DNA of 64,000 bases, taken from Siphonodentalium dalli (taxonomy: Eukaryota > Mollusca > Scaphopoda > Gadilida > Siphonodentaliidae). Below, in pieces: positions 22,201-33,855 of the stretch. The stretch is from positions 177,354,556 to 177,418,555 of the forward strand of contig CP136067.1 in assembly GCA_032622095.1 (NCBI GenBank), written 5' to 3'. Below the pieces are notes generated by a model. That model was not told the DNA's origin, did not search any database, and saw nothing but the letters and a program-made list of their open reading frames with translations. A program made the translations under genes and the position numbers. Position 1 is the first letter of the stretch. The number at the start of each line of letters is the position of its first letter.

Positions 22201-23634
22201 TGTAGTACAGTTTGCAGATTACTTTTGAGAGAAAAAAATATGAAAATATATGGTATTGAAGTATGAAATATATGTCATTCGTCACACATTTTCTTATCTG
22301 ATATTCAATATAAACCCCCTCTGTTAACTGTTCAATTCAATTCAATTCAATTTATTTATTCTGGTCATCATATAATGATATTACAGATGTTTTGAATTAC
22401 ATAATCAGATACATAATAACTGGTATTCATAATTCGTGGGGAGTGGGTGGTTGTCACATTCAGTGATTGTACTGATGTATGTATAACTGGCGTTGGTGCA
22501 TCAAGGTGACGGGTTGATTAGCGTTGGTGTTGACGGTTTACCGTCGGATGAAAACACCGCATTTAGTTTTCAGGCAAGTGTCTCGACCCACATCCGTCTT
22601 ATGCTACTTATGCATAACACGTAAGCGGAAATGTCTCTCAACCGCTAATGGCCAGGCCTTTAGTTTCAGGATCGACCATCCATTTTGATTTTGATGACAT
22701 ACTTATCTCGTCGAGTGCTTCGCATGTACATGTGAGTGCTTATCTTTACTTGCTGGTTCGGTCGAAGAGCAGTACTTGTTGACACAATGCATGCAATGAA
22801 CCGACCACGCATGAAGTGCATGCACAATGGACATGCACTCTTGCTGTCTAAATATGTAGATTTATCTATACATAATTATATAGCCGTGCATTATACAAGA
22901 CATTTTGACCGCCTATCATAAAATATATTCATCTTTAAGGGGGTGGCAGGAAGCGAGTCTGGCCTGACTATCCCAGCCCTTCGAATATACTATATAATAT
23001 TTATAAAATGTACTATGTATTAATATGTGTATATTGAAATAATATATCCTATCCTATGACGCCCACGGTCTGGCGAAGCATTTATTGAATGTATTCATAC
23101 TTTGACCTACGTGCACTTAAGAAGTGGATGTTTATTCGCTTGCGTCCAATAGAGGACTGTTGAAAAATTCCAACCTGACACCCTCTAAGGTTGGAAACTT
23201 TCCAATTAATGGCCATTTCAGACCATGAAAATGTTTGTGAAAGGTAGACAAATGTTCAACATATTCCCCACTAATTACTGGTTGGAATAGCAAGCAATGA
23301 GAACACTTTCAACCAACATATGGTGTAAAATTACTGTTGACAATTTTGACCAAAGTTGGGGGTAAGGGGCACACCAAAATCCCCTGTCACCACGTCCCTG
23401 CATAATGTTGGAACTTTCAACTATGGTTCTGACTGTGACATAGTTCATGCCTCGAGTCTCTATTCTGGCTTCGCCGGTAGATATTATATCCCACCATTTC
23501 AAAAACCTGGGACTATTTGATGTTTTGCATGACGGGGAACTTTGCGTCGCTTACAATCATACAATTTCCCACAGGTAAAATCAGTTCATTGTTTATCGCG
23601 AACTGGACTGAAAAGTCGTCTAAGGGTACGTTCA
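22201..23634. other. Non-coding, nothing recognised
   Basis: Includes (TTCAA)n at 22331-22352, which may mark an old retroelement tail on the minus strand, and a 23170-23420 region with repeated TTCCAA/TTGGAA motifs. No gene supported. Confidence 0.4.
22331..22352. repeat. (TTCAA)n microsatellite
   Basis: Four TTCAA pentamers followed by TTTATTTATT. This type of pentamer run often forms the tail of CR1/L2-type LINEs; no coding part is attached here. Confidence 0.8.
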
Positions 23635-24034
23635 TACGCTGGTAAGTTTGCACGGTATGTTTTGCGGGCATTTCGTCATAGAAAACCACATGATGCCAGC
23701 ATATGAACGGAAACATACACATAACATGCATCTTAACAAAGCTAACGACATGAGATGTAACATTTATGTAGTTCCACTTGTAACGGTGCTACTGTAATTT
23801 GCCTTCAAATACCTGTATGATTTATTCTTGCGAGATAATTGCATGCTGTTTACAGGCAAATTCCGGTAGCATTGCTACAGGTGGAACTACAGACATTTTA
23901 CTTCGCATGTAGTTAGGTGTGGTACAGATTCATCCTATATGCTTGTTTCCGTTCATATTCTGGCACCATATCGTTTTCTACGACAAAATGCCTGCAAACC
24001 ATACTATGCAAACTTGCATGTGTATGAACGTTCC
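23635..24034. mobile_element. 400-bp foldback element
   Basis: Two arms of ~150-190 bp are reverse complements with moderate divergence. Outer ends: GGTACGTTCATACGCTGG and, in reverse, GGAACGTTCATACACATG. Further in: AAGTTTGCA, GGCATTT.GTC.TAGAAAAC, CATATGAACGGAAAC, and nearest the loop GTAGTTCCACTTGTAACG pairing with GGTGGAACTAC. The loop lies near 23810-23850. No coding capacity, and no clear target duplication seen. Confidence 0.85.
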
Positions 24035-25314
24035 GTAAATCGTATAATTCCGAGCTTGGAACTTCACCTACTGTAAAATACATTATCAAGAAGGGTATTA
24101 ATCCTGTCTTTACAAAATGGATTCTCTCAGTCCGTTAAAAGGTGGCACCCCTCCCTCGTCGCCACGTCCCTGTTTTAGTGAACGCATATGAAGCAAGGTT
24201 TCCGCACTATCACTGTTTGCATGGCCGTCTCATGTGGGACCGGCGCAGGGCTAAGGGAGCATGGGACATTAGCGATGAACACTTAGCAAATGTGACTGGA
24301 ATATATGCATACAACAAATCTATACAATGTGTCGGCAATTTGTGTATATGGAAATAAATAACGCGTCGCCACAATTGGCATCGAGAGAACGCAGCATAAG
24401 TTTTTAGTCCCTCGTGTTTTGTCGCTGACCTTTTTTATCTTTGCGCCACATTTGTCTGATCATATATGGATTGAAGAAAACTGTCCCATTTTCGCTGTAA
24501 TATGTAACAGTATAAAGAGCACTCCGTGTAATAATCCTAAAATGAAGAGCGTTTGTCCTACTTCTTTGTACAAACTGGGATCAGTCGAAACTCCCTATCA
24601 TTTGGGCGAGAAATTCTGAATAAGCCTAAACATAGTTCACATAGGAACATTTATATATCTGACGATCTGATAATTTGTTGAGCGGTTGGTATTCAGCGGT
24701 TGAGTAATGACTATCTGGCAGGATATCTGTTTCGGATTTAATCAACACGGTGATTAAAATTTCTATGAACAATAACTCAATTTAAAATCACGTGTATGCA
24801 TATGAGGTAGTCATTTGGGGGTGTTTCAACATTATTTTTGGATTGTAACGTTCAGAAGAGATGGCCGATAAGTATGTCAGAATTTCATAAGTTCATCACC
24901 TCATTAAATATTAAACATTTTGAAGCCGAGGTTCTGGTTTCATGGACACCACAAACAATCTAGACATATGAACCATATGAATAAAAGTATATCACGGAAC
25001 AATTTAACGGTCTATTAGAGCATCCCGGGGCTAGCCCACCCCCAAACACTAAAAAAAAGAAGGAACAATTTAACATCTCCCAACAGACCTTCATCTGACA
25101 CTATATCGGGAAAGTCATAACTTTCCTGATATTTCCAATTCTAATTCGGTCGCTGATTCTGGATATATCACCCAGTTCTGTTTCGAGAATTCTTCCAACA
25201 GATATTCACAGTCAACTCCTTTTCTTAAATAAGAAAGGTACATTTTTCAGGTAACTGTTGAGCAAAATCAATCGGTTGTTTTAACTTTCAGTGTTGAGTA
25301 ACAATTTTAATCAA
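24035..25314. other. Non-coding, nothing recognised
   Basis: Longest frame 71 codons, no domain. No repeats shared with the rest of the window. Confidence 0.45.
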
Positions 25315-25361
25315 CTCGTTGAGTAGAAATAGTTTACTCAACACTTTAGCCAACGTTGCTT

Positions 25362-28300
25362 GGTGGTATACTTTCATTACGATTGAGTACGTTGCTTGGT
25401 GGCATACTTACACTCCGGTTGAGTACGTTGCTTGGTGGTATAGTTACACTCCGGTTGAGTACGTTGCTTGGTGGTATAGTTACACTCCGGTTGAGTACGT
25501 TGCTTGGTGGTATAGTTACACTACGGTTGAGTACGTTGCTTGGTGGTATAGTTACACTACGATTGAGTACGTTGCTTGGTGGTATAGTTACACTACGGTT
25601 GAGTACGTTGCTTGGTGGTATACTTACACTACGATTGAGTACGTTGCTTGGTGGTATAGTTACACTACGGTTGAGTACGTTGCTTGGTGGTATACTTACA
25701 CTACGGTTGAGTACGTTGCTTGGTGGTATAGTTACACTACGATTGAGTACGTTGCGTGGTGGTATACTTACACTACGGTTGAGTACGTTGCTTGGTGGTA
25801 TACTTACATTACGATTGAGTACGTTGCTTGGTGGTATAGTTACACTACGGTTGAGTACGTTGCTTGGTGGTATACTTACACTACGGTTGAGTACGTTGCT
25901 TGGTGGTATAGTTACACTACGGTTGAGTACGTTGCTTGGTGGTATAGTTACACTACGGTTGAGTACGTTGCTTGGTGGTATACTTACACTACGGTCGAGT
26001 ACGTTGCTTGGTGGTATACTTACACTACGGTTGAGTACGTTGCTTGGTGGTATACTTTAATTACGGTTAAGTACGTTGCTTGGTGGTATACTTACACTAC
26101 GGTTGAGTACGTTGCTTGGTGGTATACTTACACTACGGTTGAGTACGTTGCTTGGTGGTATACTTGCACTCCGTTTGAGTACGTTGCTTGGTGGTATACT
26201 TACACTACGGTTGAGTACGTTGCTTGGTGGTATACTTACACTCCGTTTGAGTACGTTGCTTGGTGGTATACTTGCACTCCGGTTGAGTACGTTGCTTCGT
26301 GGTATAGTTACACTATGGTTGAGTACGTTGCTTGGTGGTATACTTGCATTACGGTTGAGTACGTTGCTTGGTGGTATACTTACATTACGGTTGAGTACGT
26401 TGCTTGGTGGTATACTTACATTACGGTTGAGTACGTTGCTTCGTGGTATAGTTACACTATGGTTGAGTACGTTGCTTGGTGGTATACTTACACTACGGTT
26501 GAGTACGTTGCTTGGTGGTATACTTACACTCCGGTTGAGTACGTTGCTTCGTGGTATACTTACACTATGGTCGAGTACGTTGCTTGGTGGTATACTTGCA
26601 CTCCGTTTGAGTACGTTGCTTGGTGGTATACTTACACTACGGTTGAGTACGTTGCTTCGTGGTATACTTACACTATGGTCGAGTACGTTGCTTGGTGGTA
26701 TACTTGCACTCCGTTTGAGTACGTTGCTTGGTGGTATACTTGCACTCCGTTTGAGTACGTTGCTTGGTGGTATACTTACACTACGGTTGAGTACGTTGCT
26801 TCGTGGTATACTTACACTATGGTCGAGTACGTTGCTTGGTGGTATACTTGCACTCCGTTTGAGTACGTTGCTTGGTGATATACTTACACTATGGTTGAGT
26901 ACGTTGCTTCGTGGTATACTTACACTATGGTCGAGTACGTTGCTTGGTGGTATACTTGCACTCCGTTTGAGTATGTTGCTTGGTGGTATACTTACACTAC
27001 GGTTGAGTACGTTGCTTGGTGGTATACTTACACTACGGTTGAGTACGTTGCTTGGTGGTATAGTTACACTATGGTCGAGTACGTTGCTTGGTGGTATACT
27101 TACACTCCGTTTGAGTACGTTGCTTTGTGGTATACTTGCACTCCGGTTGAGTACGTTGCTTGGTGGTATACTTACATTACGGTTGAGTACGTTGCTTGGT
27201 GGTATACTTACATTACGGTTGAGTACGTTGCTTGGTGGTATACTTACATTACGGTTGAGTACGTTGCTTCGTGGTATACTTACACTATGGTTGAGTACGT
27301 TGCTTGGTGGTATACTTACACTATGGTCGAGTACGTTGCTTGGTGGTATACTTACACTCCGGTTGAGTACGTTGCTTGGTGGTATACTTACACTACGGTT
27401 GAGTACGTTGCTTGGTGGTATACTTGCATTACGGTTGAGTAACGTTGCTTGGTGGTATACTTACACTACGGTTGAGTACGTTGCTTCGTGGTATACTTAC
27501 ACTACGATTGAGTACGTTGCTTGGTGGTATACTTACACTACGGTCGAGTACGTTGCTTGGTGGTATACTTACACTCCGGTTGAGTACGTTGCTTGGTGGT
27601 ATACTTACACTACGGTTAAGTACGTTGCTTGGTGGTATACTTACATTACGGCTGAGTACGTTGCTTCGTGGTATACTTACATTACGGCTGAGTACGTTGC
27701 TTGGTGGTATACTTACATTACGGCTGAGTACGTTGCTTGGTGGTATACTTACATTACGGCTGAGTACGTTGCTTCGTGGTATACTTACACTACGGCTGAG
27801 TACGTTGATTGGTGGTATACTTACACTACGGTTGAGTACGTTGCTTGGTGGTATACTTACATTACGGTTGAGTACGTTACTTGGTGGTATAGTTACACTA
27901 CGGTTGAGTACGTTGCTTGGTGGTATACTTACACTACGATTGAGTACGTTGCTTGGTGGTATACTTACATTACGGTTGAGTACGTTGATTGGTGGTATAG
28001 TTACACTACGGTTGAGTACGTTGCTTGGTGGTATACTTACATAACGGTTGAGTACGTTGCTTGGAGATATACTTACACTACGGTTGAGTACGTTGCTTGG
28101 TGGTATACTTACACTACGGTTGAGTACGTTGCTTGGTGGTATAGTTACACTACGGTTGAGTACGTTGATTGGTGGTATAGTTACACTACGGTCGAGTACG
28201 TTGCTTGGTGGTATACTTACACTACGGTTGAGTACGTTGCTTGGTGGTATACTTGCACTCCGTTTGAGTACGTTGCTTGGTGGTATACTTACACTACGGT

Positions 28301-28809
28301 TGAGTACGTTGCTTGGTGGTATACTTGCACTCCGTTTGAGTACGTTGCTTGGTGGTATACTTACACTACGGTTGAGTACGTTGATTGGTGGTATAGTTAC
28401 ACTACGGTTGAGTACGTTGCTTGGTGGTATACTTACACTACGGTCGAGTACGTTGCTTGGTGGTATACTTACACTACGGTTGAGTACGTTGCGTGGTGGT
28501 ATACTTACACTACGGTTGAGTACGTTGCTTGGTGGTATACTTGCACTCCGTTTGAGTACGTTGCTTGGTGGTATACTTACACTACGGTTGAGTACGTTGC
28601 TTGGTGATATACTTACACTACGGTTGAGTACGTTGCTTGGTGGTATACTTACACTATGGTTGAGTACGTTGCTTGGTGGTATACTTACACTACGGTTGAG
28701 TACGTTGCTTGGTGGTATACTTACACTACGGGTGAGTACGTTGCTTGGTGGTATACTTAATTACGGTTGAGTACGTTGCTTCGTGGTATACATACACTCC
28801 GGTTGAGTA
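25362..28809 (+). repeat. 36-bp satellite array, about 95 copies
   Basis: The unit begins GTTGAGTACGTTGCTTGGTG and continues GTATACTTACACTACG. Variants are ordered: TATAGTTACAC, CTTGCACTCCGTT, CTATGGT, GATTGGTGG. Period 36 with no stop in two of the three forward frames produces very long frames (up to 843 codons) with 12-residue periodicity (VEYVAWWYTYTT in one frame, LSTLLGGILTLR in another). These switch frame at a one-base insertion near 27440 and break at TGG-to-TGA changes near 26877 and 28604. There is no start context, signal peptide or non-repeat domain, so I treat it as satellite DNA. Confidence 0.97.
26540..26960 (+). repeat. Higher-order units within the 36-bp array
   Basis: A block of three to four 36-bp variants in fixed order (TTCGTGG..CTATGGTCG, then TTGCACTCCGTT, then TACACTACGG) recurs at 108-144-bp spacing, showing that multi-unit segments were copied together, as in unequal exchange. 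Confidence 0.8.
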
Positions 28810-28853
28810 ATAGTTGAGTAAAATATTTGGTCAACGAGATTCCCTGGTTGTCT

Positions 28854-29056
28854 GTTCCTGATATGTTAGCAATAAAGAGCGTTTATCGGACTTCTGGCGA
28901 AAAGTTGAAAACCGCTGAAAATTGGTTGTGACTTTTGCAGGTGTTTTTCAGAGTATATGCAGCCGGTATATCAATAGTTCGTTTATTTATCGACCTATCG
29001 TATCCGTCGCTCCAACTTACGTAAATTGGAGGTTGGAATGAGCCATGTCCGTTTAA
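28854..29056 (-). mobile_element. Family T MITE, copy 6 (5' half only, reverse)
   Basis: On the plus strand it starts TTCCTGATATGTTAGCAATA, continues AGAGCGTTTATCGGACTTCT, and ends ATGAGCCATGTCCGTTTAAA with TTAA at 29053-29056. The other half is missing, cut 16 bp from the end of the satellite element. Confidence 0.88.
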
Positions 29057-29944
29057 ATAGAACTAAATAGTTATAAAAACTATAATTACTGAAGTGAATA
29101 CTCAAGAAAATCACAAATGGATTTTTCTTGCTTTGCACAAAACATGTTTTTCTTGAAAACTATGAAGTGTCGCTTTGAACGATGTGTGCTATTTTCTCTA
29201 ACAGTGCATTTGCCAGAAAATACACCACCGTTTTCATATATGCAACAAATGAAAGAATGTCAGCCATGGATTAGTGCAAAATACACTCGTGTGCTCTATG
29301 CATGATGCAAACATGGTAATTATAACGAAAATGAATTTATGAATGACTAGCAGGGGTACCCGGTGTTGCTCGGGTGAAGAATGCATACCATATTCGTGGC
29401 CCTTCAAGTTATTTTAAATATTTATTAGTCATCTTGGGTAAACAACAGATATCGCATGACTCTCCAGAAAAAGTTACGTCTATCTTTTAAGTTGATAATA
29501 AACACTCGTTATTGCTAATTATGTGTGCCTCTTTAAGTAAGTTGAGGTCAACAGCAGCTATCCGTGACATTTCCCGCGTCATTTGTGTGCAACAATTTTC
29601 CCACATATCTTCTGTGCTGATAATCAACTCACATTATAGTCCCACTTTAAGTCTTCTGAGGTAAAATGAATACCCCACGGGTCAATTTATCTCCGTGTTT
29701 CAATTTTCACCAGCCAGACTGCAAAGAGTTTTGGTATATAATTAATTATTTGATTAAATTAATTATTAGATGCCTTTTATGACATCTGTGGTCAACGGGA
29801 GCTATTTAATAAGTTTCCCCGGGTCAAATTGCCCATATGTACAATTTTTCAGCTCCGATGGTCCAACCGTTTGATCGCATATCAACGGACAAACAAACAA
29901 ACGAACAAACAAACAACATTGAGCTTTATTAGTACAGATTATGT
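29057..29944. other. Non-coding, nothing recognised
   Basis: Region 29340-29920 (GACTAGCAGGGGTACCCGGT, GTGTTGCTCGGGTGAAGAAT, then AACGGACAAACAAACAAACG near 29884) looks like an old dispersed repeat with a simple tail, but the family is not identified. Confidence 0.4.
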
Positions 29945-30003
29945 TGAGTATGGAAGGAGATGGTCCCATACATGCCCATAATTAGTGTACAGTCCCCCTT
30001 TAA
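29945..30003 (-). mobile_element. Half of a TTAA hairpin MITE (GGGG-ACTGTACACTAA terminus)
   Basis: GAGTATGGAAGGAGATGGTC and TTAGTGTACAGTCCCCCTTT match the right arm of the complete element at 60194-60326 and end in TTAA (30000-30003). The left arm is absent. Confidence 0.75.
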
Positions 30004-30434
30004 TGTTTGTTGAGAAGTAAGTCAAACAATGACACCCGCACGGAGGCGCCAGTTCATTAATAAGAGTCTGGTTACTTGAAACAATTAGAGTGAACCCCTG
30101 TGACATGTCAAGTTTCGAATTGCAACTAATGGGACCAGAATAGTTGTTTTCCATTTGGATATTCGATAGGCAATAGCAACATTAAAAGTAATCAACATCA
30201 AATTGCTGGTTGTCACGCCAGATATCTTAATATCTAGAACAGAATGCCCCCGCTTCAACGTGCATACAGCCCATCAGGTTAATAAATAATCAGACCTTGT
30301 ACCAATCGAGTCAAGGTGAGTGGTAGCCTCAAATCTAACGTTCTCTCTAAAAGTGGGCGAGGGATTTACAACTCATGTTACTGTCGTCGCCTGCGGCATT
30401 GACATACACTTTTCAGTGAGTCAACATGTTTTCC
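30004..30434. other. Non-coding, nothing recognised
   Basis: No feature. It may hold the eroded 3' part of the neighbouring retrotransposon. Confidence 0.4.
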
Positions 30435-30474
30435 TCCTCCAGGCTGCCTTTGAGTAGTGTCAATCTTCCTCATA

Positions 30475-31302
30475 TCAACGGGTATTTTGGAATGAGCACT
30501 TTCCATGGTTCACATTTAGTTTATCGGGTATATGAGACAGTTGGACTCCACTTCGGCCATTTCGAGTAACTGAGCTGTGTTTGGTAAACATTTCAGAAAT
30601 GTAAGATGGTGTATCTCCGTGCAGAGACTTGAAAACAATTAAGGCACATCTGTATCTGACACGGTACTCCAACTTCAACATGTGTAGTTCTTTCATGACA
30701 TGTGTTATTCTGCTGTATCTTGGTACATTAGAAATGAGACGAGCGCAGCTTTTCAATAAAAGGTCAATCCTCCGGACACATCCCTTTGTAAGATGTGTTA
30801 ATAATGGATTAAAAGTGTCAACTCTAGAAACAACCAGAGATAGAACGGCATGTTTCATCGCACTTTGGCTTAGATGACATTTCACTCTCCTCAAGGCTCT
30901 CAACTTCATGTAGCTCGAGCGTAAGACATTCGAGACCATAGCATCCATTTCCATAGTACTGTCAAAGTACGCTCCCAGGTTACGTAAAGATGAACAAGAT
31001 GTTACATGACTATTCGCAAGCTGAATTTTGTATTCAGATTTATTATCGTTTAGTTTCAACTTATTGCATTGCATCCATTCTTTGACATCCGCGAAACAGT
31101 TCTCCAATTTCGACCTCGCTGTTTTATAACCGGCTGGGTCATTTCGAGGAAAATCTATATACATTTGAGTGTCGTCAGCATACATATGGTATAGCACAGA
31201 GTGTCTGTTTAAAATATCTGGCAGTGGTATGGTGTAAATTAGAAAAAAGTAGAGGACCCAATATTTATCCCTGTGGCACTCCGACGTCAAGCTTAGTCCC
31301 AA
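30475..31302 (-). pseudogene. RT C-terminal part (YADD to thumb) of the CR1/L2-like element
   Basis: A 275-codon frame. HMYADDTQMYIDFP near residues 40-53 is RT motif C with the two catalytic aspartates. It is followed by a K-L-N-x-x-K-(S/T)-E region (KLKLNDNKSEYKIQL) and the FLGAYFDSTM-like segment (LRNLGAYFDSTMEMD), then a Leu- and Cys-rich thumb with LLLKSCARLISNVPRYSRIT. The first ~20 residues are out of frame with the true protein; the genuine sequence before YADD starts in another frame, and a stop codon interrupts the PQG..LGPLLF motif. Confidence 0.85.
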
Positions 31303-31320
31303 CAGAACAAGAATCTCCTA

Positions 31321-31599
31321 TCAAAACCGTCTGAGATCTGTTACTCTGGTATGATCTGAACCACCAGGAGCACTTTCTCGCAAGCCAATTATGTTGTGTA
31401 GACGCGCCAGTAATATGTTGTGGTCGCAGGTGTCGAATGCTGCACTGAGATCAAGCATCAAGAGCAGCACGATGTTACCCTTATTCAGAGAAAAATCAAT
31501 GTCATTCTTCACCGTTATCAATGCAGTCTCACATGAGTGTTTCGATCGGTAAGCTGACTGGAATTTATTGAAGGGTCCATGTTTATTTACGTGTTGCAC
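31321..31599 (-). pseudogene. RT palm (motif A) fragment
   Basis: A 92-codon frame with FNKFQSAYRSKHSCETAL and LDLSAAFDTCDHNILLARL, matching the fingers and motif A of CR1/L2-type RTs (usual form AFDTIDH). A frameshift near 31380 diverts the frame; the genuine continuation (WFRSY-like) is in another frame. Confidence 0.88.
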
Positions 31600-31772
31600 T
31601 TTAACACTTTTTCAATAAATGGCAAATTAGAAACTGGTCTATACTTTTTATATTCTTCACTGTCAAGCGTAGCCTTTTTGATGATAGGAGTAACAACAGC
31701 TGTTTTCGTCACATTGGGAACAACGCCATCTAACAGATAATTATTCACGATCCTAGTCAGTACTGGAACCAC
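31587..31772 (-). pseudogene. RT N-terminal (NYRPVS region) fragment
   Basis: Frame with VPVLTRIVNNYLLDGVVPN, then KTAVVTPIIKKATLD and KYRPVSNLPFIEKVLK, the standard start of the RT domain in LINEs. It ends in a frameshift at the join with the next fragment. Confidence 0.88.
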
Positions 31773-31778
31773 ATATTC

Positions 31779-32054
31779 TTATATTGATTGATGTTTCAAG
31801 TATGTAGTGGGAATGGGATCCAAAGAACACGATTTACTTTTCATGCTACCAATGAGTCGCTTTAATTCAGTTTCCGAAACAGCATCGAACAACTTGAGAT
31901 GGTGTACGCTCATTGCTCGGTCAACATTAACCAAATCATCATCTTGAAAATGTTGTCTTATAGTCACACTTTTATCATAGAAAAATGTAGCAAATTTCTC
32001 TGCCAGTTCTTTGTCAGAGTCATGGGTGGGAAGCTTCGTGACATTTTTGTCCAT
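31779..32054 (-). pseudogene. Pre-RT linker fragment
   Basis: Contains ELAEKFATFFYDK and KSCSLDPIPTTYLKH, a hallmark immediately before the RT domain in CR1/L2-type ORF2. In-frame stop codons separate it from the piece upstream. Confidence 0.85.
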
Positions 32055-32159
32055 GAGACTCTCGACACATTAACAAATTTTCCCATGCGATGCATTGATA
32101 AGTTTTTGTTCATAATAATCCTCTTTAGCTATTTTCACCATTTTCACCACAGTTTTAGA

Positions 32160-32348
32160 TTATTTAACAAGAGCCTGTTTGTTATCGTCAGTCTTATGTC
32201 TGGAATATTTAATAGTCAACCTTCGTCTAAGTTTTTTGGCATTATTTATATCATCGGAGAACCAAGGCTTATGTTTTCTCCCTGTGCGAATGAACCGCAA
32301 CGGAATAAGTTCATCTAAACAGCTGTTTATCACATCCATTCCCATCAT
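32160..32348 (-). pseudogene. Linker fragment downstream of the lost endonuclease
   Basis: Frame with LIPLRFIRTGRKHKPWFSDD and INNAKKLRRRL, matching the RxxxPWF..D/E region that follows the apurinic endonuclease in LINE ORF2. A TAA stop ends it after QALVK; coding similarity resumes beyond the stop. Confidence 0.8.
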
Positions 32349-32750
32349 TTAACTGGTACGTGGTGTTTTCACGCCCATCTGTTAACTGGTACGCGGAATT
32401 CACGCCACTCTGTTAAACGGTACGTGGAACTCATGTCCCTCTGTTAACTGGTACGTGGAATTCATGCCCTCTGTTAACTGGTACGTGGAATTCATGCCCT
32501 CTGTTAACTGGTACGCGGCATTCACACCCTCTGTTAACTGGTACGCGACATTCACGCCCCTCTGTTAACTGGTACGCGAAATTCACGCCCCTTTGTTAAC
32601 TGGTACGCGGAATTCACGCCCCTCTATTAACTGGTACGCGGAATTCACACCCCTTTGTTGACTAGTACGTGGATACACGGCCCTCTGTTATATAAATGGT
32701 ACGTGGAAATCATGCCCCTCTGTTAACCGGTACGCGGAATTATCACCATC
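32349..32750. repeat. ~30-bp minisatellite, about 13 copies
   Basis: Units of about 30 bp carry CTGTTAACTGGTACGTGGAA and TTCATGCCC or TTCACGCCC. Spacing varies slightly (28-36 bp) and there are many point differences, so the array is older than the 36-bp one. It abuts the 5' truncation point of the LINE at 32348. Confidence 0.92.
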
Positions 32751-33855
32751 TGTCTCTTGTGTTTATCGACCTAATTGTGTTGATCTGTATCGCCGGTAAG
32801 TAAAACATGATATAAATTGACGTGTCAGTTTTGAAGAATCGAGATCACAAGTCACTAAACATGTGTATGTCGTTGGCAGGTCTTCATTGAGAATAGTACA
32901 TGTTGCGGTTGAAGTGGCCAAACAACCTATTCATTTACCACACTTCTCATTGAATATATGTTACAACTCTCGTAATTTAAATGAAACTGGCATTCATTTT
33001 GTACATTAATATACCAGCATTCCAGTAATTAATTTGACCAACCACGCCACTTCCTTATCGCGAAGCAAGATCATGTTGAAATGAAATTGTCATGTCAGGA
33101 TGAAATGATCATTGATCGGTGTGGTTTTAATTAAATTTTTGCGGGGTTTGTCTTCTCCTACCCACTAGGTCATAAAACGACGTTGTCAGGTTTATTGGTG
33201 GCGATAGGAGCACACATGGGGTTATTTTCATAGAAAATCACATAACAAACTGCTATAACGACAGAGATACACGAGTCAGTTTTTGTCCCTTTGCGAGGAT
33301 CACATATCGTCACTTATCGAAAAGAAGGTTGCTATAGTGCACTGGACGATTTGTGACGGCATTATGGACAGCGTGCAACACCACTGGATAATTGGGTCAC
33401 CCGTTTCATACCCGAATAACACACAGACTAACACGAACACGACGTCACATATTGTTGACCTAATCTGACCTAATCACAAAAGCGGTCAGTAGAATAATTT
33501 GGCGTGTTTTTCAAGTTCAGCCGAATTTAATCTGAAGCCAGTTATTTATATCGATCACATTATCGTTGCTAAGTGCTTGGAAATATTGGGCTGCCTTAAT
33601 GTGTTGCGTGGGGTAGTATAAAATTCTCGGCAGATTTTGTGGAAAAAGTAAGAATAAACTCAGCATTTTATGGCAATAAATAATTAAAAAGCTATAAGCA
33701 ATTAATGTAGTGGGTGGTGTGTGTTATTGTGGATACGGCGCTGTGGTCGTTTGTGGTCGTTAATTATAAGGGGCGGGCGTATCACTTGAGCGACATGAGC
33801 TACCGCTTATCTTATGTTTCGCACTACATTACACTGTAATGTTTTTGTTGTAAAT
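32751..33855. other. Non-coding, nothing recognised
   Basis: No frame above 61 codons and no shared repeat. Confidence 0.45.

Larger units (their letters stand above)
25315..28838 (+). mobile_element. Candidate TIR element whose interior is a 36-bp satellite array
   Basis: An inverted repeat brackets the array: left 25315-25342 begins CTCGTTGAGTAG and ends AGTTTACTCAAC; the right end (28813-28838), read in reverse, begins CTCGTTGACC and ends TTTTACTCAAC. About 22 of 26-28 positions match. GTTGAGTAA-type motifs also occur just outside and inside the ends. The layout matches non-autonomous DNA elements that carry internal minisatellites. Alternatively the inverted motif arose from the array's own GTTGAGTA sequence at its edges. 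No target duplication is evident. Confidence 0.5.
30435..32348 (-). mobile_element. Non-LTR retrotransposon, CR1/L2-like, 5'-truncated
   Basis: The minus strand carries, in order, a pre-RT linker, the RT domain and a C-terminal thumb region of a LINE, spread over several frames. Diagnostic pieces are SKSCSLDPIPTTYLKH, KYRPVSNLPFIEKVLK, the motif A stretch LDLSAAFDTCDHNILL and the catalytic YADDTQMY. The endonuclease part that should lie at higher coordinates is missing, as is usual for 5'-truncated LINE copies. The copy stops exactly where a ~30-bp minisatellite begins. Confidence 0.88.

Noticed and set aside
25319-28770. Very long frames of 183-843 codons on the plus strand
   Set aside because: They are translations of the 36-bp satellite in two frames. 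They lack any non-repeat domain, shift frame at a single-base insertion near 27440 and overlap each other.
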